A DNA stretch of 64,000 bases from NCBI RefSeq assembly GCF_900167365.1, contig NZ_FUXL01000002.1, forward strand, positions 124,001-188,000. The letters are read 5' to 3'. Every line of letters starts with the position of its first letter. Positions within the stretch are counted from its first letter, which is position 1. The translations under genes and the position numbers were made by a program. This DNA comes from Consotaella salsifontis (GTDB taxonomy: Bacteria; Pseudomonadota; Alphaproteobacteria; Rhizobiales; Rhizobiaceae). Below the pieces are notes generated by a model that was not told the origin of the DNA, did not search any database, and worked only from the letters and a program-made list of their open reading frames with translations. Of this stretch, positions 53,020 to 62,623 are shown one piece after another.

Positions 53020-54186
53020 GTGGACGCACTTGCTGCGGCAAGCGCCCTTGCGAGTGGAATGATGTCCGACAGCGTTGCGAACCCTCTTGGCAGTTTTCTC
53101 GAAAGCTCCGCCGTCCGCGCCGACCGAGCCATGGCGGAGCTGCGCTCCGGCAGACCGGTGGTGATCCTCGGTCAGGATCGGCGGCTGGCGGCGCTTGCGC
53201 TGGATGCGGCCAGTGAGCCCGTCTTCTCTGCTTTCATCAATGAGGCGCATGGGAACGCCCGGCTCTACGTTCCCTCTCGGCGGGCAACTTCCCTTGGAAT
53301 GGACGCCCCCGAGGGCGCGTTGATCGATCCGACCGGCATTTCGTTCGATCATGCGCGACGCCTCGCCTTCGCGCCGAAGATCGCGCCACTGCCTCTCCAC
53401 GAGGCCGCAGATGCCACGGCGCGCTCGGCTGGAGAACTCGCCAAGCAGGCTCTCTTGCTGCCGACGCTCCTCGTCGCAGATCTGCCGAGCGCCTCTGCTT
53501 TCGATGCCTGCGTCAGCGTCGACGAGGAGGACGTCGCCCGTCTCGTGGCGTCCCGCTCGCAGGACTACTCGCTTCTGACGCGGGTTGTCGTGCCGCTGCG
53601 TGATATCGACAAGGCCGAGTTCCTGACCTTCCGTGGCGGCCCCGCCCAGCGCGACCAGGTGGCGGTCATCGTTGGCGAGCCGGACCTTTCGGGGACGGTG
53701 CCGGTGCGCATTCACTCGGCGTGCCTCACCGGTGACGTGTTCGGCTCGCTCAAGTGTGATTGCGGCGATCAGCTGCGGATCGGCCTCAAAGCCATCCAGG
53801 ATCTCGGCGGCGGCATTCTGATTTATCTCGACCAGGAGGGACGCGGCACCGGCATCACCTCCAAGATGCGCGCCTACGGCTATCAGAACGGTGGCATGGA
53901 CACGATCGAGGCCGACGCCATCCTCGGCTATGAGGCTGATGAGCGGCGGTACGACGCGGCGATCGCCATCCTGCGGCACCTCGGCGTGGGTTCGATCAAC
54001 CTTCTGACCAACAATCCCTCAAAGATCGCCTGGCTCGAAAGATCAGGCATCACCGTCGCCGACCGCACGCCCGTCGTGGGCGCGAGCACCCATCAGAACC
54101 TTCGCTACCTGGAAACGAAGGTGCGCCGCGCCGGGCATATCCTCGACATTGCACGGCTCCGCGCAGATCTCGAAGAAACGGATTGA
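53020..54186 (+). CDS. ribA: GTP cyclohydrolase II RibA with degenerate RibB-like N-terminus
   Basis: A 388-residue protein. The C-terminal half (about 195-388) is a complete RibA: zinc cysteines in CLTGDVFGSLKCDCG, then LIYLDQEGRGTGI and NPSKIAWLERSGI. It opens GTP to the first riboflavin precursor. The N-terminal half resembles DHBP synthase (AELRSGRPVVIL, RRATSLG), but the acidic catalytic cluster of RibB is replaced by GQDRRLAALAL, so DHBP synthase activity is unlikely. GTG 53020 is the longest start; ATG 53059 or 53062 are alternatives. Confidence 0.88.
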   Translation: MDALAAASALASGMMSDSVANPLGSFLESSAVRADRAMAELRSGRPVVILGQDRRLAALALDAASEPVFSAFINEAHGNARLYVPSRRATSLGMDAPEGALIDPTGISFDHARRLAFAPKIAPLPLHEAADATARSAGELAKQALLLPTLLVADLPSASAFDACVSVDEEDVARLVASRSQDYSLLTRVVVPLRDIDKAEFLTFRGGPAQRDQVAVIVGEPDLSGTVPVRIHSACLTGDVFGSLKCDCGDQLRIGLKAIQDLGGGILIYLDQEGRGTGITSKMRAYGYQNGGMDTIEADAILGYEADERRYDAAIAILRHLGVGSINLLTNNPSKIAWLERSGITVADRTPVVGASTHQNLRYLETKVRRAGHILDIARLRADLEETD

Positions 54187-54305
54187 CGCTCCCGCCGGCG
54201 AAGACCGAACGCCGCTCCGGTTGCGCGCATCTGTCGCTCTATGGCACAGACGGACGCGATGGGAGCGGCTGCGCACACAGCGCGGCCTTCGACAGGGGAC
54301 CAGCC

Positions 54306-55835
54306 ATGAGCGGACCAATCGGGCGGGGCATCCGACACGTCATCAGCCGCAGCCTCGCCGTGCTCGCCATCTGCGCGAGCGCGACGCTGCTGGGGCTTCC
54401 GGCGGCACAGGCAGCCAAGGATAACGTGGTGATCGGCATGGGCATCGAGCCCGCCGGCCTCGATCCCACCGTCGCCGCGCCGGCTGCCATCGGACAGATC
54501 ACCTGGCAGAACGTCTTCGAGGGGCTGACGCGGATCAACGAGGATGGCAAGGTCGAACCCCAACTCGCCACCGACTGGACGATTTCGGACGACGGCCGGA
54601 CCTATACCTTCCACCTGACCTCCGGCGTCTCCTTCCACAACGGTGTGGCGTTCGACTCCTCGACGGCAAAATTTACCCTCGACCGGGCGCGCGGTGAAAA
54701 CTCCACCAATCCGCAGAAGCAGTTCTTCTCGGTGATCGACAGCATCGAGACGCCCGACCCGAGCACCCTCGTTTTGAAGCTCTCCAAGCCCGCCGGCAAT
54801 CTTCTCTATTGGCTTGGTTGGCCGGCCTCGGTGATGGTCGAGCCGTCATCGGCCAACACGGACAAGACCGCGCCCGTCGGAACGGGGCCTTTCAAGCTCG
54901 GTGAATGGCGCCAGGGGGACCGCCTGACGCTGGTGCGCAACGACGCCTACTGGAACGCGGATGATAAGCCCGCTTTGTCCTCCGCCACCTTCCGCTTCAT
55001 TTCAGACCCCCAGGCGCAGGCGGCGGCGGTGAAGAATGGCGACGTCGATGCCTTTCCGGAATTCGGCGCGCCCGAGCTCTTCCAGGCATTCGAAGGCGAC
55101 CCCGATCTCAAGACCGCCGTCGGCAACACCGAGCTCAAGGTGGTCGCCGGCATGAATCTCAGGAAACCGCCGTTCAACGACGCAAGGGTGCGTCAAGCCC
55201 TGATGATGGGGATCGACCGCAGGATGGTGATCGACGGCGCATGGTCGGGCTACGGCCAGCCCATCGGCAGCCACTACACGCCCAACGATCCCGGCTACGT
55301 CGATACCACCGGCGTTCACCCCTACGATCCGGCGCGCGCCAAGGCGCTACTCGCCGAGGCGGGCTATGGATCGGGATTGAGTTTCTCCATCAAGACGCCG
55401 CAGATGACCTATGCCACGCGCTCGGCGGAAATCCTTCAGGCGCTTCTGGCCGAGGTCGGCGTTACCCTCAACATCGTGCCGACGGAGTTTCCCGCGACCT
55501 GGATCGACCAGGTGTTTCAGAAGCACGATTTCGACATGACGATCGTCGCTCACGCCGAGCCGATGGATATCTCCATCTACGCCCGCGACAACTACTATTT
55601 CGGCTACGCCAATCCCGACTTCAAATCGACGATCGCGCAAGCCGAGGCGACGACGGATGAAACGGAGCGGCTTTCGCTCTACGGCAAGGCGCAGACGATG
55701 CTGGCCGAGGACGTGCCCGCTCTTTATCTTTTCGTCATGCCCAAGCTCGGCGTCTGGAATGCCAAGCTCTCGGGGCTATGGACGAACGAGCCCATCCCCT
55801 CCAACGACCTCACGGATGTTCGCTGGCAGGATTAG
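54306..55835 (+). CDS. Periplasmic binding protein of a peptide/nickel-type ABC transporter
   Basis: A 509-residue SBP_bac_5 family protein. The signal peptide spans about residues 1-36 (SLAVLAICASATLLGLPAAQA). The mature part shows GIEPAGLDPT, FEGLTRINEDGK, TSGVSFHNGV, VGTGPFKLGEW and DARVRQALMMGIDR. Ligands of such proteins include oligopeptides, nickel and glutathione. ATG 54306 gives an intact signal peptide; the frame is open 41 codons further. First gene of a five-gene transporter operon, but 269 bases separate it from the first permease. Confidence 0.92.
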   Translation: MSGPIGRGIRHVISRSLAVLAICASATLLGLPAAQAAKDNVVIGMGIEPAGLDPTVAAPAAIGQITWQNVFEGLTRINEDGKVEPQLATDWTISDDGRTYTFHLTSGVSFHNGVAFDSSTAKFTLDRARGENSTNPQKQFFSVIDSIETPDPSTLVLKLSKPAGNLLYWLGWPASVMVEPSSANTDKTAPVGTGPFKLGEWRQGDRLTLVRNDAYWNADDKPALSSATFRFISDPQAQAAAVKNGDVDAFPEFGAPELFQAFEGDPDLKTAVGNTELKVVAGMNLRKPPFNDARVRQALMMGIDRRMVIDGAWSGYGQPIGSHYTPNDPGYVDTTGVHPYDPARAKALLAEAGYGSGLSFSIKTPQMTYATRSAEILQALLAEVGVTLNIVPTEFPATWIDQVFQKHDFDMTIVAHAEPMDISIYARDNYYFGYANPDFKSTIAQAEATTDETERLSLYGKAQTMLAEDVPALYLFVMPKLGVWNAKLSGLWTNEPIPSNDLTDVRWQD

Positions 55836-56104
55836 GACGCCTCGACAAGGGCCTGCGCCCCTCGCGCAGAAAGCGCGTCGTAGCGAGAGACGGAGCGCAA
55901 GGGCGCGTTGCGAAAAGCGCGTTTGTTCTGAAGCGGCATGGGATTTACTTGAACCGGGATTTCGCCATACCCCTCTGTTCAACATGGTGTTTCTCCAAGA
56001 GGCCCGCGGCTTTCGGCAAAACGCCTCGAAGCTTCGGACGGCAAAGGGGCGCGAGTGCGAAATCGGTACGGCCTCGTCTTTGATGCAAGGAGCGTGGCGC
56101 GCTG

Positions 56105-57052
56105 ATGGTCGCCGCCATGGTCAAACGTCTCGCCAGCCTCGCGGCGACGCTCGCCGCCGTCTCGATGGTGATTTTCCTGGTGATGAACGTGCTGCCCGGC
56201 GATCCGGCGGCGGTGGCCCTTGGGACGTCCGCGCAGGAGGATACGCTCGCGGCCCTTCGTCATGAGATGGGGCTGGATCAGCCTCTCCCCGTCCGCTACG
56301 TCCACTGGGTCGGCGGGGCGATCACCGGCGATTTCGGAACATCGGCCACTTACGGCGTCCCGGTGAGAGGTCTCATCGCAGACAGGCTTGCCGTGACCTT
56401 GCCGCTGGCAGGAATGGCCATTCTGCTGTCCATGCTGCTCGCGCTGCCCCTGGGGATTCTCGCCGCCTCCCGGCAAAACGGCGCCGCCGACTGGATAGCG
56501 ACGATCTTTTCCCAGCTCGGGGTGGCGACACCCAATTTCTGGATCGGGCTGCTTCTCATTCTGGTCTTTTCCACCGCTCTTGGCTGGATGCCGTCCGGCG
56601 GCTTTTCCGGCTGGAACGACGGCATGATCAACGGCATCAAGCAGCTCTTCCTGCCGGCTGTCGCGCTCGCCCTCCCTCAAGCTGGCGTTCTGACGCGCGT
56701 CACCCGCGCCGCCGTTCTCGATGTCCTGTCCGAGGATTTCGTGCGTACGGCGCGGGCCAAGGGCCTCAACCGCAGGCAGGCGCTTTTTCGCCACGTCGTG
56801 CCGAACGCGCTCGCTCCCGTGGTGACGATCCTCGGCCTTCAATTTTCCTTCCTCGTTGCCGGCGCCGTGCTGGTGGAAAACGTCTTTACCCTGCCCGGCC
56901 TCGGCCGGCTGGCCTATCAGGCGTTCACGCAGCGGGACTTCCTGGTGGTTCAGAACGTCGTTCTTTTCATCGCGGCGTTGGTTGTCGTCGTGAACTTCCT
57001 GGTCGACCTTCTTTATCTCTTCCTCGATCCGCGCTTGAGGTCGTCCCGGTGA
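56105..57052 (+). CDS. ABC transporter permease (DppB/OppB type)
   Basis: A 315-residue permease with six membrane segments, N-terminal LVMNVLPGDPAAVALG and the ATPase-contact loop EDFVRTARAKGLNRRQALFRHVVPNAL. It pairs with the DppC-type permease that starts in its stop codon (GTGA overlap at 57049). An AAGGAG lies about 10-15 bases before the ATG. Confidence 0.93.
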   Translation: MVAAMVKRLASLAATLAAVSMVIFLVMNVLPGDPAAVALGTSAQEDTLAALRHEMGLDQPLPVRYVHWVGGAITGDFGTSATYGVPVRGLIADRLAVTLPLAGMAILLSMLLALPLGILAASRQNGAADWIATIFSQLGVATPNFWIGLLLILVFSTALGWMPSGGFSGWNDGMINGIKQLFLPAVALALPQAGVLTRVTRAAVLDVLSEDFVRTARAKGLNRRQALFRHVVPNALAPVVTILGLQFSFLVAGAVLVENVFTLPGLGRLAYQAFTQRDFLVVQNVVLFIAALVVVVNFLVDLLYLFLDPRLRSSR

Positions 57053-57918
57053 GCGCCGCGTTTCGAGCCTCGTCGCCTGCCGCAAGACGGAAGAGATGTG
57101 CCGTGCCGCGCCACGGCAAGCTGCTGCTTGGCGGCGCGATCACCGCGCTGTTCCTTCTGACGGCGCTGATCGCGCCGTTCTGGACACCCGCCGCGCCGAC
57201 TCGCATCGCCATCGCGGAGAGATTGAAGCCGCCGCTCGTCGCCGGCCTCCTTGGCACGGACCAGCTCGGCCGCGACGTTCTCTCCCAGCTGATGGCCGGG
57301 GCGACGAACTCCCTTTCCATCGCCATCGCTTCCGTTCTTCTCGGCGCCGCCGTCGGCACGGCGATCGGATTGCTGGCGGCCACCCGGCGGGGCGTCGTCG
57401 ACGAGCTGCTCATGAGGGCGATGGATGTCGTCTTCGCCTTTCCGCCCATCGTTTCGGCGATGATGCTCGCGGCCGCGCTCGGGACGGGACGCATGACAGC
57501 GATCGCCGCCATCGCAACCTTCATGGTGCCGGTCTTTTCCCGCCTGACCCGATCGGCGGCGCGCCGCATCCTCACGCACGATTACGTTCTGGCGGCCCGT
57601 GCTGCGGGAAAAGGCAGCCGCCGGATCGCGCTCGAGCACGTTCTGCCAAACATCGCCGGGGATATTGTCGTTCAGGCGACGATCCAGCTCGGCCTTGCGA
57701 TCCTGACCGAGGCGGGCCTCAGCTTTCTCGGCCTTGGCTTGGCGCCGCCCGCCCCGAGCTGGGGGCGGATGCTGGCGGATTCCGTGACCTATATCGGCGC
57801 GGCGCCCTGGCTCGCGATCGCGCCGGGAGTGACAATCGCGTTCTCCGTGCTTGGTCTCAATCTTCTCGGCGATGCCCTGTCGGACCTAGTGGATCCGCGG
57901 CGGAGGCAAGGCCGGTGA
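57049..57918 (+). CDS. ABC transporter permease (DppC/OppC type)
   Basis: A 289-residue permease with six membrane segments, LLGTDQLGRDVLSQLMAGATNSL near the N-terminus and the coupling loop THDYVLAARAAGKGSRRIALEHVLPNI. It starts on GTG within the preceding stop and overlaps the ATPase gene in the same way, so all are translationally coupled. Confidence 0.93.
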   Translation: MSAAFRASSPAARRKRCAVPRHGKLLLGGAITALFLLTALIAPFWTPAAPTRIAIAERLKPPLVAGLLGTDQLGRDVLSQLMAGATNSLSIAIASVLLGAAVGTAIGLLAATRRGVVDELLMRAMDVVFAFPPIVSAMMLAAALGTGRMTAIAAIATFMVPVFSRLTRSAARRILTHDYVLAARAAGKGSRRIALEHVLPNIAGDIVVQATIQLGLAILTEAGLSFLGLGLAPPAPSWGRMLADSVTYIGAAPWLAIAPGVTIAFSVLGLNLLGDALSDLVDPRRRQGR

Positions 57919-58910
57919 CACCGCTTCTCTCCGTCCGTGATCTCTCCATCACCGTATCGACCCCCGAGGGCGAGCTTCCGATCGTCTCCGATATGACCTT
58001 CGACCTCGCCGAGGGCGAAACGCTCGGCATCGTCGGAGAGTCGGGTTCGGGAAAGTCGCTCCTCGCACTGGCGTTGATCGGCCTGCTAGCGCCGGGGGCG
58101 CGCGCCTTCGGCAGCATCCGCTTCCGCGGCGAGGAACTCGTCGGCCTCGATGATGCGGCCTTCTGCGGCCTTCGCGGGCGGAAGATCGCCATGATCTTTC
58201 AGGAGCCGATGACGGCCCTCAACCCGACGATGCGCATTGGCGATCAGATCGGCGAGATGCTTCGCCTCAAAGGCTCGGGACGACGAGAGGCCCGCGAGGC
58301 GGCCCTCTCTCTGCTCGACAGGGTGCGGCTTGCCCATGCCCGCCAGCGGATCGACGCCTATCCGCATGAGCTGTCCGGTGGCCAGCGGCAAAGAGTGCTG
58401 ATCGCGATCGCCCTCGCGGGCGGTCCGGATCTCCTCATCGCGGACGAGCCCACGACCGCGCTCGACGTCACCCTCGAAGCGGAAATCCTGACGCTGCTCT
58501 CCGAGCTTGTGAGAGAAGAGCGCATGGCCCTCATAATGGTCAGCCATGATCTCGGCGTCATCGCCCGCGCCACGGCGCGGACGATGGTGATGTACGCGGG
58601 AGCGCGGCTGGAGGAAGGGCCGACGGCCATGGTGCTGGGCCGTCCCCTCAACCCCTATACGGAGGCCCTGCTCGCCGCGAGCCCGGCAAGCCTACCAGAG
58701 GGGAAGCGGCTCGAACGCCCACGCCAGCGGCTCGCTGTCATTCCAGGCGCGGTGCCGGCCTTTTCGACCCTGCCGCCCGGTTGCCGCTTCGCCGGCCGCT
58801 GCTCCCGTCACCAGCCGGACTGCGATGCCGGCGAGCCGCCGTGGCGCGATTTTCCAGACGGTCGCGGCGTGCGCTGCATCCATACCCGGGCGAACGAGGC
58901 GCCGGCATGA
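57915..58910 (+). CDS. ABC transporter ATPase (DppD/OppD type)
   Basis: A 331-residue ATPase with Walker A GESGSGKS, signature LSGGQRQR, Walker [13 protein letters not shown] and switch His in VSHDLG. The C-terminal oligopeptide-transporter extension has the cysteine set [15 protein letters not shown] plus a later C. Starts on GTG 57915 overlapping the permease stop. Confidence 0.94.
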   Translation: MTPLLSVRDLSITVSTPEGELPIVSDMTFDLAEGETLGIVGESGSGKSLLALALIGLLAPGARAFGSIRFRGEELVGLDDAAFCGLRGRKIAMIFQEPMTALNPTMRIGDQIGEMLRLKGSGRREAREAALSLLDRVRLAHARQRIDAYPHELSGGQRQRVLIAIALAGGPDLLIADEPTTALDVTLEAEILTLLSELVREERMALIMVSHDLGVIARATARTMVMYAGARLEEGPTAMVLGRPLNPYTEALLAASPASLPEGKRLERPRQRLAVIPGAVPAFSTLPPGCRFAGRCSRHQPDCDAGEPPWRDFPDGRGVRCIHTRANEAPA

Positions 58911-59950
58911 GCGATCCCGCCCCCCTTCTGACCGTCGAAGGCGTGACGCGCGTCCATGGCGGGCGGCGTTTTCTCCAACGCACGGCGCCGGTGGTCGCGC
59001 TCGACAACGTCTCGCTTTCGATCGGACACGGCGAAGTGCTGGGCGTGGTCGGGGAGAGCGGCTCGGGAAAGTCGACGCTCGCCCGCATTGCGATGGCCCT
59101 GGAGCGTCCGACGGCGGGTCGCGTCTTGTTCGAGGGCAACGACCTTTTCGCTCTGTCGTCGCGGGAAATCGCCCCGCTGCGCCGCGAGTTCCAGATGGTC
59201 TTTCAGGACCCTTACGGCTCTCTCGACCCCCGTCACCGGGTCGGCCGCATCGTCGCCGAGCCGCTCCACCTCGTGACGCCCCGCCTCGGCCGGCGGGCGC
59301 GACGAGAGCGCGTGGCGGAGGTCCTGGCCTCCGTGGGCCTGTCGCCGGACGACGCGAGCCGACATCCGCACGAGTTTTCCGGAGGTCAGCGGCAGCGGAT
59401 CGCCATCGCCCGCGCGCTGGCGACCCGTCCCAAATTGCTTATCGCCGACGAGGCGGTCTCGGCGCTCGACCTGTCGGTCCAGGCGCAGGTCCTGAACCTC
59501 TTCATGGATCTTCAGGAGCAGCAAAACCTGGCGATTCTCTTCATCAGCCACGATCTCGCGGTGGTCGAGGCCATCGCCGACCGAATCGCTGTGATGTATC
59601 GCGGCCACCTCGTGGAGATCGGTCCGGCTGATGTCGTTCTTCGCCAGCCCCAACATCCCTATAGTCGAATGCTGTCTCGCGTCGCATCGGCGACGCATGT
59701 TCAGCCTGGCGTCACAAATCCTTCACCCGCCTCGGTTGCAAGACGCATGGAGATTGACGTTACGGCAGATCCGGCGGTACCGCGCGCCGCTCCACTCAAC
59801 TCCTCCTCCCTGAGAGGCTGTATTTTTCAGGCGCGCTGCCCTTATGCCGACAAGCTGTGTCGGCAATATCCGCCAATCCTTCGGCCAACGTCGACCGAAG
59901 GTTTCGCTGCATGCCATCACGCCAATACGTTGTCATCGACTGAGCAGTAA
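58907..59950 (+). CDS. ABC transporter ATPase (DppF/OppF type)
   Basis: A 347-residue ATPase with Walker [10 protein letters not shown], signature FSGGQRQR, Walker B LLIADEAVSALD, switch His ISHDLA, and the C-terminal cysteine extension (GCIFQARCPYADKLC, then CHH). It starts in an ATGA overlap. Residues ~285-305 between the ATPase core and the Cys extension are a loose linker. Last gene of the transporter operon. Confidence 0.93.
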   Translation: MSDPAPLLTVEGVTRVHGGRRFLQRTAPVVALDNVSLSIGHGEVLGVVGESGSGKSTLARIAMALERPTAGRVLFEGNDLFALSSREIAPLRREFQMVFQDPYGSLDPRHRVGRIVAEPLHLVTPRLGRRARRERVAEVLASVGLSPDDASRHPHEFSGGQRQRIAIARALATRPKLLIADEAVSALDLSVQAQVLNLFMDLQEQQNLAILFISHDLAVVEAIADRIAVMYRGHLVEIGPADVVLRQPQHPYSRMLSRVASATHVQPGVTNPSPASVARRMEIDVTADPAVPRAAPLNSSSLRGCIFQARCPYADKLCRQYPPILRPTSTEGFAACHHANTLSSTEQ

Positions 59951-60093
59951 GACGAACAGTTCAGTGTTTCCAAGTACTCAACGTATTTGTTTAAAAAAAT
60001 TCCTAACCGAAGAAGATTCTTTCCTTTCTCGGCGTACAAGGATATCGCACACTTGGGATTGCGGCATCCCAGAAGTCCGATATTCGAGTGGGT

Positions 60094-60115
60094 ACAGACG
60101 AGAAATTCTGTCTGT
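60094..60115 (+). promoter_or_regulatory. Dyad upstream of the MarR-like regulator
   Basis: An inverted repeat with arms ACAGAC (60094-60099) and GTCTGT (60110-60115) and an inner palindrome AGAA-A-TTCT (60101-60109). It ends 31 bases before the TTG start at 60147. It is a plausible autoregulatory site of the MarR-like protein. Confidence 0.45.
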
Positions 60116-60146
60116 GTTCATTGAAATTTCCAGGGGAGTTATTTTC

Positions 60147-60596
60147 TTGACCTCCGATTTGACGTCTGCTCCTGCTCTGGCCAGTTTGATGGAGCAACTT
60201 GCCAGGCGGATTCACTCGCAGGGTTACGCCGCCGATCTTTTCCCCGCCCAATGGTCGGCCCTTCGCTATCTCGCAAGCGCACCGCCAAACCTGCGCACGG
60301 CCATCGATCTCGCGCGATTTCAGGGGCTTGCCTCAGGCGCGGTCGCGCGCACGGTGCGAACGCTGGTCAGCAAGGGACTGATCGCCAAGGGCGGAACCAT
60401 CGGCCGAGGGCGCGCCGAGCAACTGAACCTGACGGACGCGGGACGCGCGCTGCTGGAGGAGGACCCCCTCCGGCATATCGCGGCCGCTCTCGAAACCCTC
60501 TGTCAGGATGATCGCCGGGCGCTGTCGCAGGGCATCGAGATTGCCATCAAGGCGACGATGTCGGGCAACGAGACAGATGCGGCGACAGGCAAGTGA
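60147..60596 (+). CDS. MarR-like winged-helix regulator
   Basis: A 149-residue regulator. The winged helix spans about residues 30-95 (FPAQWSALRYL, TAIDLARFQGLASGAVARTVRTLVSKGLI, RGRAEQLNLTDAGRALLEED). The TTG at 60147 is chosen because AGGGGAG lies eight bases upstream and the protein then begins at the usual MarR position; the frame is open further upstream (59844), but that part overlaps the ATPase gene and AT-rich DNA. It follows the ABC operon by 196 bases and may regulate it; ligand unknown. Confidence 0.78.
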   Translation: MTSDLTSAPALASLMEQLARRIHSQGYAADLFPAQWSALRYLASAPPNLRTAIDLARFQGLASGAVARTVRTLVSKGLIAKGGTIGRGRAEQLNLTDAGRALLEEDPLRHIAAALETLCQDDRRALSQGIEIAIKATMSGNETDAATGK

Positions 60597-60680
60597 GAGC
60601 CGGCTGAACTTTTTCATGGGAGCGACGAGCGGCGCGCTCCCTGCTCCCTCGGTTGTGAATGTGAAGGACGGCGACTTGCC

Positions 60681-62006
60681 TCAATCGAGAAAGACGCGGT
60701 CCGCTTCGTCGAGGAGGCGGCGGATACGCGTGACGGCAAGCCCGGCGTCCGGCTCACAGTTGTCATAGGTCAGCCGCTCTCCCTTCGCGATCGGCCGAAC
60801 GACGCGCGAGCCTTCCGCGAGCCCCAGCGGCACGGCATGACAGGCGCGGCCCTCCGCCCACGTCATGGCGAAGCCGCGGTATTGGCTTTCGCCGATCTTG
60901 CCCAGGATCTCGCCGGGTTGAAGGGCCCGCTTGGCCACGGCTCCACACTCGCCGACCGGCCGCGTCAGCGGCTCCATGTCGGCCCGCCGCCACATCACCG
61001 CGCGGGCGGCCGACAGCGGGGTTTCAAGGCTGGTCAGGTGGAACGGGCGCTCGAGACAGAAGCACGGGCCCGGCCCGACCTTCAGATCGGCCATACGCTC
61101 GACGGCCCTGTCATGGCGCGGCTTGACGATGCAGAAGACTCCAGGCGCGATGCCGCCGCCGATCGTGTAATCGACGCGGCCCGGCCTTGACAGGATTCCG
61201 CCGTCCTCCTTGGCGCACAAGATCTGCGCGATCGTCTGACGCGTCACCTCAGGGCCGTGCATTCCCGGCACGTCGGGGATAAGGCCGGTGCAGTTGGCGA
61301 TGGCCGTCATCTCGACCATGGTCTTGGAGCCGTCAACGAACTCCACGAGGACGCGCGCGTTCATGTTCCGCTCGCGAGCCTCCTTCTCATAATCCTCGGG
61401 CACGGCGTCGAAATTCAGCGCATTGTTCTTGCCCTTGCCCGCCGCCACGATGTCCATGCCGAGGCTCTGCGCGAAGGCGATGAGGTCGAGCGTTGCGGCC
61501 GGCTCGTCCCCCATGGAGCCCGTATAGACCACGCCCGCCTTCCGAGCCTCGGCGGCAAGCCAGCGCCCGACGGTGATGTCGGCTTCCACGTTCAGCATCA
61601 CGATGTGCTTGCCGTTGTGGATGGAAAGGAGTGCAAGCTCGGTGCCGAGATTGGGGCTGCCGGTGGCGTCGACGATGACGTCGATGCGCCCTGCCTTGCA
61701 CATCTCCTCCAGATTGTCGGTGATGGCGATCCGGCCGTTCTCGATGGCCGCGTCGATCGCGGCCGCGCTGGACGCGATGACGCCATGGTCCTCGGCATAT
61801 CCGGCCATGGCGATCGCCTGGCGGGGGCGATCCGGCCGCCGCGCGGCCACCGCGCCGATCCTGACGCCCGCCATCAAGGCCACCTGGACGACGATGTCGG
61901 TGCCCATCTGGCCGGCGCCCGCCAACCCGATCGTCACAGGTCCATGCCGCTCCTCGTACGCCGCCAGTTCGGCCGCCATGCCAATCCGTTCGATTCGGTT
62001 CGTCAT
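60681..62006 (-). CDS. Homoserine dehydrogenase-like oxidoreductase with C-terminal SAF domain (COG4091 type)
   Basis: A 441-residue protein. The N-terminal Rossmann domain has VTIGLAGAGQMGTDI; DVIVDATGSPNLG and the middle catalytic region AAGKGKNNALNFD follow. The C-terminal SAF domain (about 340-415) includes ECGAVAKRALQPGEILGKIG. The family is annotated as predicted homoserine dehydrogenase, but characterised relatives act on sugar acids or branched polyols, so the substrate is open. ATG 62006 is used; ATG 62030 and 61979 are alternatives, none with a well-placed ribosome binding site. It converges on the MarR gene. Confidence 0.82.
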   Translation of the reverse strand: MTNRIERIGMAAELAAYEERHGPVTIGLAGAGQMGTDIVVQVALMAGVRIGAVAARRPDRPRQAIAMAGYAEDHGVIASSAAAIDAAIENGRIAITDNLEEMCKAGRIDVIVDATGSPNLGTELALLSIHNGKHIVMLNVEADITVGRWLAAEARKAGVVYTGSMGDEPAATLDLIAFAQSLGMDIVAAGKGKNNALNFDAVPEDYEKEARERNMNARVLVEFVDGSKTMVEMTAIANCTGLIPDVPGMHGPEVTRQTIAQILCAKEDGGILSRPGRVDYTIGGGIAPGVFCIVKPRHDRAVERMADLKVGPGPCFCLERPFHLTSLETPLSAARAVMWRRADMEPLTRPVGECGAVAKRALQPGEILGKIGESQYRGFAMTWAEGRACHAVPLGLAEGSRVVRPIAKGERLTYDNCEPDAGLAVTRIRRLLDEADRVFLD

Positions 62007-62246
62007 CCCTCGGTATCCGCTCTGTGGCATCCTCGCTGCTCAGCTGCGGGTATACACCTTTTGCCGAGCCGAAAAGGCCAAATGCCGTCGTCATGTCGGA
62101 ACGCCTGAGGAGGCCCTGCGGGTTCCTCCTTTGTCGGCAGGCGCCGCGCCACGGGACCCGGGGGATGAAGCCAGCCACCTCGCCGCGACAAGAGCGCGCC
62201 ACGGTGCTATGGAATGGGGAATTCCACTGATCCCGCAGTGCCCGCT

Positions 62247-62411
62247 ATGCCCGATGAAAAATCGCCCGCTCCCGTCAAGGACAAGCGCCAGCAGCGCCTG
62301 GAAGAGGCGCTCAAGGCCAATCTCAAGCGCCGCAAGGAACAGGCACGCGCCCGCCAATCGGCACCTTCCACCCCGGAGACCTCCCCGCCATCACGCGACG
62401 ACCAGCGTTGA
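62247..62411 (+). CDS. Small Lys/Arg-rich hypothetical protein
   Basis: A 54-residue highly charged protein with a helical core (RLEEALKANLKRRKEQARAR) and a Ser/Pro tail. The core resembles small conserved proteins common in Alphaproteobacteria. ATG 62214 is an alternative start, eleven codons earlier. Confidence 0.55.
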   Translation: MPDEKSPAPVKDKRQQRLEEALKANLKRRKEQARARQSAPSTPETSPPSRDDQR

Positions 62412-62497
62412 CGGCTATTTCCCACCATTGAAACGACCTGCGCCGGCATCAAGGACGGCGCCAGCTCGGCCCTTATAATCTGGTCCGTTCATCGAGT

Positions 62498-62511
62498 TTG
62501 CGATGCGTCAA
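62498..62511 (+). promoter_or_regulatory. FNR/FixK-like site upstream of hemA
   Basis: TTGCG-ATGC-GTCAA has the TTG-N8-CAA spacing of the CRP/FNR family, one position off an ideal dyad on each side. It lies 113-126 bases before the hemA start. hemA is known to be under FnrL or FixK control in several Alphaproteobacteria. Confidence 0.4.
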
Positions 62512-62623
62512 TGTGTACTTGCGTCGCAGCGGCGACAAAACGCGCCAGCAATCCTGATTTGCACTCGCAGAGCGTGGACTTCGAAAGGATTACTCCTTAG
62601 AACCGTTCTGGAGGGAGTTCTGA

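Noticed and set aside
55979-57085. 368-residue minus-strand frame opposite the DppB-type permease
   Set aside because: Charged, low-complexity shadow of membrane-protein codons.
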